DNA of 64,000 bases, taken from the NCBI RefSeq assembly GCF_014898055.3, contig NW_023605083.1, positions 92,653,483 through 92,717,482 on the forward strand, written 5' to 3'. This stretch comes from Talpa occidentalis. Lineage: Eukaryota; Chordata; Mammalia; Eulipotyphla; Talpidae. The position numbers were made by a program, and so were the translations under genes. Below, piece by piece: positions 1 through 12,058 of the stretch. Each line of letters opens with the position of its first letter. The first letter of the stretch is position 1. The notes beneath the pieces were generated by a model. The model was not told the DNA's origin, ran no database searches, and worked only from the letters and a program-made list of their open reading frames with translations.

Positions 1-299
1 GAAGGTTTGGGAAGGGTAGCTGACATGCGCTAGAGAGCCCCTTGATTAAGTCAAAATGACACCTTCACTATGGCCTGTTTGGTGAGTGAGAAACAATGGC
101 CAGAGCTCCTGGAGGGGCAAGTGGGGGCAGCAGACAGATTATGGTCAGGAAATGTCCTCCCCTCCCCAGGCTCCTGAGAGCCACGGCCAGATGCAGGGAG
201 AGGGGACAGTAGACCACGTTAGGGACTATGGGCATCTGTGCTAAAACCAAGATGGGGCTTAGGTACAATTGGGAAGGGCATTCCTCCACAATGTGGCTG

Positions 300-490
300 A
301 GTGCTGGTACCAACCCTGACACGGTCACTTTGTATCTGTGTGACTGTGAGTAGGTCATCAATTTCTCTGTGCTTTAGCTTGGGTAATATTATTCATTTCA
401 CAATGTTGAGGTGAAAACTTTAAAAATGTGACTCATGTAAAGTGTTTAACACAGTGCCTAGACTACAAAGGTAGCCATTATGATTACCAT
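300..490 (+). repeat. MIR-like relic
   Basis: GTGTGACTGTGAGTAGGTCA and CAGTGCCTAGACTAC match the diagnostic order of MIR. It lies in the PIK3R6 intron left of exon 7. Confidence 0.5.
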
Positions 491-724
491 CATCATTATT
501 AAAGAAATGATCAAAATGTACATTGCTACTATGTCTGGGTAGAGGGAGGTGAGTTTTATTTTCTTCTATAACTAAACTGCATTTTTTTTTAAACCAGGTT
601 TTCCATGGCAAATATGTGTTTGTTTTTGATTTAGGGAAAGAGGTGATAAGTAAACAGAAGGGGGAAGACCAGTTGTGTGTAAGGACCTGGGCCAGAACCA
701 ACCAGGGCTAGGTCGGGCTGTTAC

Positions 725-908
725 CTGCAGCTTCCTCTGCAGAGCCCCGGTGTGGCAGGCCTCCCCCAGGGCCGCCTGCAGGGCATGTGAGACCACATGG
801 CGCATGCAGGCCTCCGGAGTCTGCTGCACCTGGGCCGCCTCGATCTCCAGCAGCAGGGCACTGCACACCGAAGGCGATACCAGCTCAGGATCCACGAAGA
901 GGAATACT
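725..908 (-). CDS. PIK3R6: PIK3R6 coding exon 7 (last in window)
   Basis: Encodes VFLFVDPELVSPSVCSALLL, then EIEAAQVQQTPEACMRHVVS, HALQAALGEACHTGALQRKL and Q. It is 184 nt with acceptor CCCTCAG and donor GTAACA, leaving in phase 0. The next exon (ASPRR... in human) is not visible in 1-724 and must lie to the left of the window. Confidence 0.95.
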
Positions 909-3900
909 CTGAGGGCAGAGGTGGGGGTGGGGAAACCAACACAGATGACGCCTGGGAGAAGGAGCACTGGAGGGGCACTCTCAGAGTCTTGTAGCCCTCC
1001 AGTTATTTAGCTCCTCAAAAAAGTCTATAAAAAGTCTATAGCAGGGCACAATAGGGAGTGGTGGAAACTGTGGCAAATAAAAGTGTGCATGGCCCTTCGA
1101 CTAGGGCACTGATCCCTCTAGATTGCGCTAGTCTCATGTTAGGTAAGTTCCAACCTGAATCTTGTTCCCTCAGTGTCATAGCCCATTAACCACATTACCT
1201 CTAAGAGGGACCCTAAATCCTTCCTGTGGAAACTGGAGCTCTGGATTCTGAGCACCTTCTCTCAACAGCCTTACCACTCAGAAAACTTCCCACCCCCTCC
1301 ATATTCAACTGTGTCGGCCCAACCTCTCCAATGCTAATTCCTCTGGATCCCTTCACCTCCCTGTATCCTTCTCGAACACACAATCTCAAGTTGTGCCTTT
1401 CAGTGCCAGTTCAGGGAGGTACCTGCAAGGGAGGAAGCTATGTACCCCAACTCCATCAACTGCTCTCCCCAACATGAATAGTGGACATTTCCTCAGTCTT
1501 ATCTAAAGGGCTAGGCACGCACAGATGAAAGCCCCCCATATTTCATGGTGTGAGTAGGGCCTGAACATCCTCTATATGGATAAGCTGCTGCCTGGCTTGT
1601 TGATTCCCTACCATGGCAAAGGGCAGGATGGAGGTGGAACAATGGAACTCCAGAGCGGTCCAATGGTCATGTCCACCCTCTGCATTGGGCAGGATGACTC
1701 TGAATCCATTCCAAGAATGGCCTAAGCTGCTGGCAGTCACACCTGTCCACCCTTGGAAAGTCACCCCCCCACCCCCCGCTGGGCCAATGATTGATTGCAC
1801 TGCAGGCCTCGCTCAATCCAGCCTCCTCTCGTCCTCCTCAGGAAGCAGTCATGCGGTCCCAGCACCTGGGCCCCAGCATCCTTCCTGGGGCCACTCACCT
1901 TTCCTGGTAGGGATACAGTTCACTCGTCAAGTTCTGTTCAGCAATGACCAGCCTTTGGTACAGCGTCCCTGTGAAGTCAATCAACCCTGAGTCTCTGTGA
2001 AGTTGATCAACCCTGAGTCTCTGATTCCCACTCCCGCTTTCCCACAGCAAATAGATGCTGTGACTTCTGACTACCCCAGAATCTAGAGAAAAGAGCAGTA
2101 ACTTGGGTGGAGCTGCACAGGGGACCCGGAAAGCCTCGGGCAGGTCTTACCTGGGACTGCTGTCTCGGTTTTCAGCCTAATGGCACAGTCCAGGGCCACC
2201 GTGCAGTAGGGGGCGGGCAGGGTCAGTAACCGCATGCAAAAGGTATAGGTTCTCCTGTAGAGCTCCTCTGTGACCCCTGTGGCCTGTGTGACAGGGAGGA
2301 GTTGGGGTACCCAGCACTCCAGGTCACAACAGACCCTGAGTGGGGTGGATTAAGAGAAGAGGGAGGTTGGGCCTGCTGGACTGGGCTCACACGTCTCTTC
2401 CAATTCTACACCTTCAGCCTGTTCTCCTAGCATCTGCCAGACTTCCTATCAAGATGGAAATTCATCTCACCAGCAGATCAACTCCTCTCCAGAACTCTCT
2501 GCTCTGTCAAGGCAATGCATTTCCCCAGGGTCTCCCCAATTTCATCTCTGTAGGTACTAGGAAGAGGGTGCAGGAGTGCAGAGAAGCCAGTTCAGCGCAG
2601 GCAATCCAAGAGCTCTTTGAGGCTGAGAGGGGGTGTCCATGGAAGGGAGAGGAGAGTGTCCTGACCTACCACTTGGGGGTCACCACGCCACCCCAACTCT
2701 TAGCCCAGCTCACCTTAGCGAGCACGTACATTAGAGTGTGCAGCAAGGGAATGATGACATGCCGGAGATCCTCCCTTTCTGCCTAGAAAATAGATCATAG
2801 GGCAATTATTGAGCTGAGGGTTGAGGGGGGCTTGCCTCATCCTTTCAAGAGGCATTTTTGGGGGGTAAGGGGCAGGCAGGACATGGAGTGGAAGGCAGTG
2901 TCCCACCAGACCACGGGCAAAGAAAGAGAGCCATAGTCCATCTTGGGCAGAGTAAGGGGGTGGGGCAAGAGCATGGGTGTGGGGGCACAGCTGTGAAGGT
3001 ATGGGGGAGCTTTGAGGGGCAGCATCACTCAGGGCAGGAGTTGTCAGCAAAATGGCAAGTAAAAGTCCCCAGCTTGGAGGACCCCTTGAATGCAGTCACC
3101 CTACACAGTCACCCTACACACCCTAGAGCACTGGCTGGTTGGAGGATAATTTTAGGTGGTATAATGATCATTTTGGAATTTTTGAATTGTTATACATTTA
3201 TATTTCTAAGTGCTTTTTGTTTCTGACAAGTGATGTGAGTTTTCCATTTATGGACCTGTCATAGAGTTTCCTTTCGAGTTAATTCAATTAAAACAATGGG
3301 AGTCAGGGCCTCCCCGGTGGCGCAGCAGTTGAGCGCTGGGTTGCGAAGCTGCCCGCGGCCTCTGCAGCACTGGTTCGATCCCCGGCTGCTCCCCGGCCAC
3401 CGGAGGAGGGTCCCACATGGCGCGCAGACCTCTCCTGCCGCCCGCTGCTCCCCTCAGCAGTGTACTTCGGTCCTTCTGCCTGCTCTGCTCCCCGCTCTGG
3501 CTCTGGTGAATTCTCTCACCCTCCCTAGCTTCTGACTGTACCCAGTGCTTGTATAAACAAAACAAACAAACAAACAAACAAATAAATTAATTTAAAAAAT
3601 TAAAAACAAAACAAAAAAAACAATGGGAGTCAGTGAAAATACAATGATGCTTATAAAAAGGCACAGCAGGGAGAGAAATGCTGCCATTATCTTGCAGGTG
3701 GTCTATCAAAGACCAAAGTTTGTGGGGACACAGTGCTGATGGGACTGAGACCCCAGTCAGATTGACTGCCTCTTCTGCTCATCCTGTCCTGCTCCACTCC
3801 CACCCAAGCCCTCAAACCCACCTTCTCGAGTTCTCTGAGTAGAATTCGGACCAGTGCCGGGCTCTTATGAGGATCTCGCTCCACCTTCTTGTGCAGGGAC

Positions 3901-6900
3901 CATCTCCACATACCTGGGCCAGGAAAAAGGGGAGCCCAGAGCAACCAGGTGAGGTGCAGGTCCTTAGAAAGACCCTCCGAGCAGGTCCCTGAGCCCTGGA
4001 GCCCCTGGGGACCATGGCTTTGAACCTTCAGGCAAGTGCTTGGCTCCAGGAGCACAAGGGTAGGCTTCTTCCACGTGGGAGTTCTGACAAGTCGCCTTTT
4101 GTGGACAGCGAATTACAGGGCAGAAAGGGGGGAGGTGGGAAACTGGTGGGGACAGGCATGAGCGTGTGGCTTATGGCGCAACAATGGTTGCAGTTTTGGA
4201 AGTCATGTGGGCCTGGAGTGCTAAGGGGAATTTTGTTCTCAAGGAGAATTGGGGAAGGTGGTTAAGAGAGGGGGCGGCACATCCCCAGTATGCACTGCTA
4301 CAGTCACAGGGGAGGTGGGTACAGAGAACTCTTCTTGGTTCTCTAGGCTCTAGGCATTTCCTGCAGAAAGGGGGCTTGTGGGAAGACCCTCACTCTATGA
4401 GCTTCAGGCTGGGGCACTTTCCTGGATCATGGGAGCAGAGTTGGAGGGGTTCAAGGTGGGGGAGCAGACAGACACCTGCCTGCTGGCTCTTACCTTGATT
4501 GCTCTGCAGGGCAGGGGCCTGGGTGCTGAGCTCCCGGAGCACAGCCTGCACGCTCCGCTGGAGGTCCAGTTCCACATCTGGGTGGGGTGGGGTGCTTTGA
4601 GGTCAGGTGCTTCGAGCTCAGCCCCCATTGGTCTTACCTCCTCTCCCCCTGAGAATGTCTTTATCCCCTCTAGGAATAAATCAGCCTAGAGCTGGTGGCC
4701 AGCATAGGGCTAGGACCAGACATAGCCCTTCAATCAGCATTTCTGTGCTCTTTGTAAAACCAGCATTTCCTAAGTACCACTGTGTATCTCCAGTGATGTA
4801 CAAGACAATTTTAGATGGTACACAACCTATACTAAAATTTGAATCATCATGCACTTACTTTCATATGTATGAGAAAAAAATAACTAGTTCTCCAACCTTT
4901 ACATGAAACTAAAATTTAAAGTCAAATAAACAAATAATTCTCTCCATGACCAAACGTCACTAACACTCCTGTGAGTTCCCTTCTCCATTAGGTCCTGACC
5001 TTGGCCCCTGGCTTGTCTTTGCTCTGCCTAGCCCACTTTCGACAATAACCCCGCTGTCATTTATAGAGAAACCCCCATCCTTGATATCTGATTGAGTTCC
5101 TCAACCCCCTACCTTTGATTTCTAAGTCCTTGACATACCTCTAGCAAGAATCCTGTTAGATTACTTTAGCAAGAGCCCCCCACCTCTACCCACTAACCCT
5201 TCACTCTGTTCATTGGTTCTGAATCTCCAGCTCTCTTTGGCTAATTCAGAGTTGAGCCCCGTCTTTCTCCCTTGTGGGAATAGTCTTGAGTAAAGTCTTC
5301 CCAACCATTTTAAAAAGTGTCAGAGTAGGGCCTCCCCTGGTGGTGCAGCGGTTGAGCACTGGGCTGGGAAGGTGCCCGCAGCCTCTGCAGCGCCCGTTCA
5401 ACCCCCGGCCACCAGCGAGGGTCCCACATGGTGCCACAGACCTCTCCTGCCACGTTCTCTGCTCCCCTCAGAAGTGTGTTTTGTCAATATGCCCGTTCTA
5501 TTCCCCGCTATGGCTCTGGTGAATTCTCTCACCCTCCTGCGCTTCTGACTGTACCCAGTGCTTGTATAAATAAATAAATAAATCTTTAAAAAAAAAGTGT
5601 CAGTATATTTTAATTCAACTGTGTGACAAGTTGACATCACAATGGTGTGAGGTAGTACAAGAATAACTGACATCTGGAAAATGTGTAGTCCAGAAATGTG
5701 CCTCACTCATCTCTCACCACAAGGCATTTGCTTGACCAAGGGAATGAGGGTGGGGGGGCTTTGTGCCCAGGCCATGCTTCCCAGCCCATACAGAAAGCAG
5801 TGGGGAGTATCAAAAGGCTCTTCCAGTGAGATTTCACAGACCTTCCTGAAAGGCTGACTTTGGCTCAAGGATTTCCCAACTGCCCCGCTGAGCCTTTCTC
5901 CAACACCCATCAGTCTAACGTATTTCCACCCAATCCTTCTTCCTTTTCGCCTTATATGGAGTCAGATTTCCATCAGGGTCTGACAGCTTCTTCTCCATTT
6001 TCTATCCCCATAAATTCTTGGGGGTATAACCCTGCCTTGGTATCTTCTTCCAGGAAGCACTGGACTAACACCAGTAGTATGGGAGACCCACCCTGAACAA
6101 CAAATTGCTCTTTATGATCAGCTCCAACCAAGAGTCTCTTTATAGGCAAATGCACATTCTCTGGAGTAAGATAAGACAAACCACATGGCCCAGGGGTTCC
6201 CCTTTTGTCATAGTTGTCAGGAAATTACAGCTAAGTTGAGGCCAACCTCAAAAAATGGGCTCATTTCGAGTGGCACAGACTTCCCTTAGGCATGTTTGCT
6301 TTATGTTCTACTAAACATGTGTCTTAATGGCTTCTGATTCCTTTGGAAGTAGGCGGGCTAGCGATTACAAATTTTAGTCAGTTAGAATATGGTTCGGGAG
6401 TCAGAATTTGTTTAGGCCTTGGCACTCACAGGCTGGACACTCCATGATTTAGGGGTGGGCCACGTGTGTGGGGTCCTCTGGTATATCTGAAATCCTCACA
6501 TTCCCCTTGCTTCCCACTTGTCCCCCAGGACCATGTCAAGGACTGATTTTCAGTCAACTCCAAGATGAAAGCAGGCAGGTAGTGGGCAGCCTATTACAGC
6601 CCATCTTTGCCCATCTTGCCACTACGCTGAGCTGTACAGCATCCTCCCAAGCTGGAGAAAACCATGTCACGAGCTGTCCTTCCATCTACCATCTCCACTT
6701 TGCATGAAGATTCAAATGTTTTCTTTCTTCTCTCTCCTCTCTCTCTCTGCCCCCCCTTCATTTCTTCTCCCCCACCCCCTGAACCATAGACTGCACACAG
6801 ACTTAAACCTGTGATTGCTGTGATTTCCTCCCTACCTCTGGAAGGGCAGCCAAGCTTTTGTCTTCTGAACCCTAGTTTCCCCTGCTTTGCAGAGGGAGCT

Positions 6901-9900
6901 AAGTTTTTATGTTTCAGAGAAAAACAGAGAAGTTGCCAGTAGCCCTGGGAGACAACCCCAAATAAACTTTGTTTTCGAAAGTCTGGGCAGCCGGAACAAA
7001 CTCTCAGGCTTGGGTCCACATCTGGCTTGCAGACGTGTTTTGTTTGGACTTGTAGAGAGTCTTGAAAAAAAATGAATTAGCTGCCAACATTTACAAATCA
7101 GGAGACTTTGCATAAAAGTTTGGGTTTCTGGCATATCTCGAAAATCTGTTGACACTGGGCATGCATCCTTCTCACATATGACATACAACAGGGCCACATC
7201 TTCTCCAGATCTTACAGTTCCCAAGCTCCAAGTTTCATTCACTTACATCCTCTACCTGGTCATTTGAATTTCAAATCCCTGGCTATCTGACTGAGACAGT
7301 CAAGCCTGCATTGTCCACAAAGGACACGGAGGAAGGTTGCTGCTTCTATTTAAAGAGGAGAGCAACAAGAGAGGCTAGATTCCCCAAGACTTCAAAGGTA
7401 CAGGGGTTATGGGGACCCAGAGAATGAGGCAGACTAGGGCTGGCTGGGATATAGCTTAACAGTAGTGGCAAAGGTCTCAGCTGAAGGTGGTTAAACACTC
7501 AACTCTGTGTGCCACTGCTGTGATCATCTGGCCCACCTTCACGACAGCACAAGAAGGTCCCCAAAAGAGGACCCTCTCTCCTTATGGACCATGCAAGCCT
7601 GTCTGAACTATTCTGGAAACTGTAGCCACAGTGGACTGAAGAACTCAACCTTTTCCCATCATCAGACTTTGTAAGCCCTGGGCTTCTCACAAGACTTCAA
7701 GGAGGAGGTAGAGGCACTGCTGTGACAATGAATTCACAATGACCTTGGAAAATGAAAGCTTCAGGTTGGATTTGACTTGATTAAGCAAAAGACAAATATT
7801 TCATGTGCAAATATATGTCCCAGGGTTATTTATATATAATATGCATGTCTAACATTATTCTTGAAGGGATAGCCAAAAATGAATGATATTATTATTATCC
7901 TCTGTTCCATCTTCCATTCAGAAAAGTGGGGTATCAATATTGCTATTAATTCCTAACATTTAAATAACACTTGAAAGATACACAGTCTTATATAGGTGTG
8001 GCAAGATAATGTCATGTGTTCATTGAATTAATTTCATTTTTGTTCTAAGTGGATAAGAAGACTACATTTCCCACACTTCCCTGTGATTAGATAGTAGCCA
8101 TGTGACAGAGCAGTGGCCATTGGTACGTGGTGGAAGTGATCTATGCCACTCAAGCCTACTTATGAAATCTCCTGCAGTATCCTCCAAGCTCTCTCTTCCA
8201 CTTCCTTGGAAGGAACCTTGGAAGGCACATGTTAAAAAAGATGGTGCCAAAGAGAGAAGTCTCAAATTCTAAAGACCCTTTGGGGCCTAGATTGGACTCT
8301 TTGATGTAGTGATAAATAAGCATTTGTTTTATGAATCCACTGATGTTGAGGTCATTTGTTATAGCAGCTAGCATTCCCTGACTTATTCACAGGTACACAA
8401 CTATTCTCTAATACATTCTCTCATTTGATTCTGACAAGAGCCCCATGAGTTTGGTAGGATAAATACTGTTCTCCCTGTTTTATAGATTCTAGGATGAGAG
8501 CCTCACCCTGGTCTTATATTGCCTCTCCAACCACAGAAGATCAGACCTAAAAGGACCTCAGGGGCTCCCTTTCCATTTTATAGATGGGGTGATGAGACTC
8601 AGAGGGAAGAGATGTTTGCAAGGCCATAGAGCTGTTGGAGCAGAACTTTGTCTTTGTCAAATGCTCCTCCTCTAAACTGCATTCTTACAGGTGACCATTT
8701 ACCTGCCTGGATGCGAGAAGAGGAATATCCAGGTGAGACTATGAGTCTATGTCCATCTATGTGTGCCTGGGGCTTGAATGCAGAAGTAAATGCTCCTGGT
8801 AACATCTCCTGAGTAAAGGCTCTCCATCTTCAAGCTAGGTATTATTACAGCTAGGGAGACAATCTGGAGGAAGGTAGAGAGAAAAAAGCACTATGGGGTC
8901 CTGACCATGATAGGATCCTCATAGTTCAAGGTCTGCTCCTCAATTTCAGGGCATTCTAAGCTGGCCTAGGACCCAGCAATTCCAGCTCTCCATTGTCCTT
9001 CCGTATTAGAGAGGTGATCTTTCCCCATGTTCCTCTTAAGAGGTTTTGCCTTTCTCCTAGTTCCCAGCTGCACATTAGACTCACTTGGAAAGCTTTAAAA
9101 ATTACCAATGTGCAGCCGAACTCAAACCAGTAAAGTCAGAGCTGGGGGTGGGAGGGATCAAATTTTTAATAGTCCCCCAGGAAAATCTAGTATAGAGCTA
9201 GAATGGGAATTATTGTCTCAGGTGATAAGCTTGGAGTTCCAGATAAGTGTTCTATTAGTTAAAGAAGGAATCAATGACAAAATGCTCATAGTTCACAGAG
9301 GACAGTCTGGTGCCTGGTACCAGCTTCTCCTTCCATGCTTGGCCACCTTATTATTTATAAATTAAATGACCTACATGGGTTTCTATTGCCTGTATCCAAA
9401 GAAACTATATCAGTACTCCTAAAACAGAGTGCATTTATTGTTATAATTAAAATAAGTGCAAAGTAAGTCGATATTGAAATATTTAGAAGATTTTACAGCG
9501 CTGGGCCAGACCTGTTCTCCCAGTCCAAACCCCAGTTGATTAAAGACAACCTGGATAGTACAACACTGGGATTCACTGGGCTGCCCTACTCAGCCAGTGC
9601 TTCTGACCGGGCGAGGCTCTCTAAGGGTGAGTGGAAGGAATGCACGTTTGGGAATAATAACCTGATAGGTCTCCCTGCCTTTGGGTATTCATTCCCCTTC
9701 CCCAGGACGGGGATCTCCCAGGGCATTGCAGGTGGCCTCAGAAGTGGTCTCTGACATGTCAGGTGACCACTAGATAATACATATCTGGATGAAGGGGTCA
9801 TGGGGTGAAGAATCTGGATTTTGGATCAAGTAAACCTGAATTCCAATCTTGGCTCTGCCACTTATTAGCTCTGAGTCTTTGCGGTATAACCTAACCTCTA

Positions 9901-10292
9901 TAAACCTCAGTATCTCTTCCAGTAAAATGAGTTTAATAATACTGATCACCCTCTTTTTATAGATTCCTTCTGACATTTGCATGAGGCAATCCATAATGAA
10001 GTCATTAAATGAGCCTGGACACTACATTACTGAGTTTCAGTCCTAATTCAACAATCCAATATCTATGTGACCATGTGACTTCTTTAAAAATAAAAGAAGT
10101 GTAGCACTATATACATTTTTGTTCAGTAAGTACTCATGTTCGGTAGTAATTCTTAGTTATTACTGTCATTATTCTCACATTGGAATTGGAGTCTCACAGC
10201 CTGGCTGATGGCGGCAGTCGCGCCAGCTCTGGGAACATTCTTCTCAAGTGCCCAGACCCCCTCCCCTGATCATACTGACCTGAGCTCTCCAT
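725..10292 (-). CDS. PIK3R6: PIK3R6, p84/p87 adaptor of PI3K-gamma (5' part; continues past base 1)
   Basis: Spliced partial CDS on the minus strand. Exons: 10292-10280, 4577-4494, 3913-3822, 2782-2714, 2283-2151, 1968-1899, 908-725. Together they give 645 nt, 215 codons in one frame, with GT-AG introns. Diagnostic peptides are VELDLQRSVQAVLRELSTQA, MWRWSLHKKVERDPHKSPAL, the YQRLVIAEQNL segment and VFLFVDPELVSPSVCSALLL. These match the N-terminal helical part of human p84 (about 754 residues); the middle and C-terminal parts are outside the window. p84 is the alternative to p101: it binds p110-gamma and makes its activation depend more on Ras. The gene sits directly downstream of PIK3R5 on the same strand, as in human 17p13.1. 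The 5' UTR exons and promoter are not securely placed. A duplicated acceptor precedes the exon at 1968. Confidence 0.95.
1899..1968 (-). CDS. PIK3R6: PIK3R6 coding exon 6
   Basis: Encodes (G)TLYQRLVIAEQNLTSELYP then YQE(R). It is 70 nt, phase 1 to phase 2, with donor GTGAGT. The acceptor CTTCACAG at 1969 lies in a 26-bp unit that is tandemly repeated at 1995-2020, so an identical acceptor core sits 26 nt upstream. Homology to human p84 supports the exon-proximal site. Confidence 0.94.
1969..2020 (-). repeat. Tandem 26-bp duplication containing a splice acceptor
   Basis: Two 26-bp units, 1969-1994 and 1995-2020, match at 24 of 26 positions. In minus-strand reading both end in CTTCACAG; the proximal one is the acceptor of PIK3R6 coding exon 6. 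Confidence 0.85.
2151..2283 (-). CDS. PIK3R6: PIK3R6 coding exon 5
   Basis: Encodes ATGVTEELYRRTYTFCMRLL then TLPAPYCTVALDCAIRLKTE and TAVP. It is 133 nt, phase 0 to phase 1, with acceptor CACACAG and donor GTAAGA. Confidence 0.95.
2714..2782 (-). CDS. PIK3R6: PIK3R6 coding exon 4
   Basis: Encodes AEREDLRHVIIPLLHTLMYV then LAK. It is 69 nt, phase 0 to phase 0, with acceptor TTCTAG and donor GTGAGC. Same length and phases as PIK3R5 exon 3. Confidence 0.94.
3307..3618 (+). mobile_element. tRNA-derived SINE, full length, young type
   Basis: Starts GGGCCTCCCCGGTGGCGCAG, with a B-box-like GGTTCGATCC and an A-rich AAAC/AAATAAA tail. It is flanked by a perfect 15-bp target duplication AACAATGGGAGTCAG (3292-3306 and 3619-3633). 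It lies in the PIK3R6 intron between coding exons 3 and 4. Confidence 0.93.
3822..3913 (-). CDS. PIK3R6: PIK3R6 coding exon 3
   Basis: Encodes (G)MWRWSLHKKVERDPHKSPA then LVRILLRELEK. It is 92 nt, leaving in phase 0, with acceptor GCCCAG and donor GTGGGT. A young full-length SINE lies 3' of it at 3307-3618, within the same intron. Confidence 0.95.
4494..4577 (-). CDS. PIK3R6: PIK3R6 coding exon 2
   Basis: Encodes (D)VELDLQRSVQAVLRELSTQ then APALQSNQ. It is 84 nt with acceptor CCCAG before 4577 and donor GTAAGA after 4494, leaving in phase 1. Confidence 0.95.
5328..5591 (+). mobile_element. tRNA-derived SINE, full length
   Basis: Same family, with head GGGCCTCCCCTGGTGG and tail TAAATAAATAAATAAATC. 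Target duplication AAAAAGTGTCAG at 5312-5323 and 5592-5603. It lies in PIK3R6 intron 1. Confidence 0.92.
5604..10279. other. PIK3R6 intron 1, mostly unique or unclassified
   Basis: About 4.7 kb between the SINE and the start-codon exon. I see no exon with splice signals and homology, only short AT-rich and old-repeat-like stretches (for example 8040-8390, and the MIR at 9785). Confidence 0.5.
9785..9965 (+). repeat. MIR-like relic
   Basis: TCCAATCTTGGCTCTGCCAC, then TAACCTCTATAAACCTCAG, typical of MIR core sequence. Confidence 0.65.
10280..10292 (-). CDS. PIK3R6: PIK3R6 first coding exon (13 coding nt)
   Basis: The ATG at 10292-10290 is followed by GAG AGC TCA G and then the donor GTCAGT, so the exon encodes MESS plus the first base of Asp. 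Human p84 starts MESSDVELDLQ, which supports the call despite the tiny coding part. A good acceptor (polypyrimidine tract then CTGCAG) ends at 10299, so the exon may be only 10298-10280. Alternatively transcription may start nearby and the exon extend upstream. Confidence 0.8.
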
Positions 10293-10511
10293 CGGGGCCT
10301 GCAGCATGTGAGGAGGAAGTGGTTGTCTCAGGCGGCAGAATGGAAAGTTATGTGGTTGTTTTTCTGTACAGAGGTAGTACTGCAAAAGAAGAGGCAGCTC
10401 GTGTAAGTAGTGGGAAGGGGTATACAGTGTATATGGGGAATGGAGAGGCTCCAAGGGGACCCAGGCTTTTAGCATGCTGGAGGGAAGTTTAGATTTATTT
10501 AAGAAATATTT

Positions 10512-11026
10512 GCAGCAATGTGGATAGAGCTAGAAGGAATTATGCTCAGTAAAATAAGCCAGAAGGAAAAAGAAAAATATCGGATGGTTTCACTTATAAC
10601 AGGAATATAGGGGAACCAAATAAGACATCAGTGTAAAAAAAATGTAATAACAGTACAAAATGCAACAAAGCAAAAACAGACAATTATAAATCAGAGACAT
10701 CCTGCAGGGGAGGAGGAGGGAGAGGCATCAGAGGGAGGAAGGGAGGAGCACAAGGGACTGCGGTGATGGTGCACGGGGTGATGGTGCACGGTGCCTTGGA
10801 GAAGGTAATTCTATGGGGACTCAATCTGAGGGGGTGGAGGGAAGCAAATATTGTTTAAAAATAAAATAAGATTATGTATTAAAAAAAAAGAATTGTGAAC
10901 CTATTCCTCTATATCACATACAGTTTTGTAAACCAATGCTATCTCAATTAGAAAAGATAATAAAAATTGAGTAAGGAGCATAAAATCTTAAAAATAATAA
11001 AAGGGTGAAATGTAAAAAAAAAAAAA
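10512..11026 (+). mobile_element. 5'-truncated L1 with apparent 3' transduced segment
   Basis: L1 ORF2 end and 3' UTR (TATGCTCAGTAAAATAAGCC region) run to a first A-run near 10890. About 130 bp of unrelated sequence follows, then a second A-run. Both lie inside one target duplication AAGAAATATTT (10501-10511 and 11027-11037). Confidence 0.8.
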
Positions 11027-11039
11027 AAGAAATATTTAT

Positions 11040-11245
11040 ATGGTTTTGCTATGTGCCAGCTACTCTGCTAAGAGCTCACAGAGATCAACTCTTTAATATT
11101 AATATTGACCTTATGAAGCAGGCACTGTATTGTCCCCATTCTACAGATGGAGGAACAAAAGCACAGAGAGGTTAAGTCAAGGTCATATAGCTGGGAAATA
11201 AAGGAATGACCAGTTGAACTCAGACCAATGGCACCAAAGCTTATG
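11040..11245 (-). repeat. MIR-like relic, minus orientation
   Basis: CCCCATTCTACAGATGGAGG, AGAGGTTAAGTCAAGGTCAT and ATAGCTGGGAAAT are reverse MIR text. Confidence 0.65.
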
Positions 11246-11426
11246 CTCTCATCATGACCCCCGGCTGCCCTGTGAGGGGGCACTCCCATAGTGACTGAGA
11301 CCCCTGAGGGAGGCACTCCCAAAGTCTGCTCCCTAGAGCAACAAACCTGACAACAACTGAAAAGCAGAGGAACTCTGAAAAATTCCAAGAGCTTGTTCTT
11401 TGGAGAAAAAAATTCATACCTAAGAA

Positions 11427-11431
11427 AGCTA

Positions 11432-11465
<34 letters not shown>
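11427..11465. repeat. (GA)n microsatellite
   Basis: GAGAGA-type repeat with one CA interruption, beside AT-rich sequence. Confidence 0.85.
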
Positions 11466-11467
<2 letters not shown>

Positions 11468-11975
11468 ATGAGACAATATTAGAAATGACAAATATCACAT
11501 ATATATATTTGTAGTGAAAAAGAAAATCCGAACCCTTCATGTCATATATACATATGTACATATGTATAATACAAAAATCATACGTAATTTTTTAGGAAAA
11601 CAAAAACTACCCAAAAGGCTCCAGAAAAGTTAGAGAAGTTTCTTATATTATTAATCAGTGAGGAAATAGAGAAAATAATCTGGCTCAGACAGTTCCTCTG
11701 ATAAGTTCTTTCAACCCTCAGAGGAAAGAAAATGTCTATGTTATTTGAAATATTCCAAAGTGCAAAAAAGAAGGAAAGAGTCTCTTGATACCAAAATCTA
11801 GTAAAGATAGCTTAAAAAAAAACTTGAAGATAACTTCACACCTATTGGGATGGCTATTTTAAATAGAAAAACAACAAGTGTTGGTGAGCGTGTGGCAAAA
11901 TTAGAGCGCTGTTCCATTGCTGGCTGGAATTATAAATGGTGCCGCTCCTGTCAAAAACAATATGGTGATTTCTCA

Positions 11976-12058
11976 ACTCTGGCTCTGGTGAGTTCTCTCA
12001 CCCTCCCGTGCTTCTGACTGTGCCCATTGCTTGTATAAATAAATCTTTGGAAAAAAAG
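11976..12058 (+). mobile_element. SINE 3' fragment
   Basis: Only the 3' third of the SINE is present (CTCTGGCTCTGGTG to AATAAATCTTTGG), inserted into an old L1. Confidence 0.8.

Noticed and set aside
1..724. Search for PIK3R6 coding exon 8
   Set aside because: No sequence matching the expected region after KLQ was found; the exon must lie outside the window.
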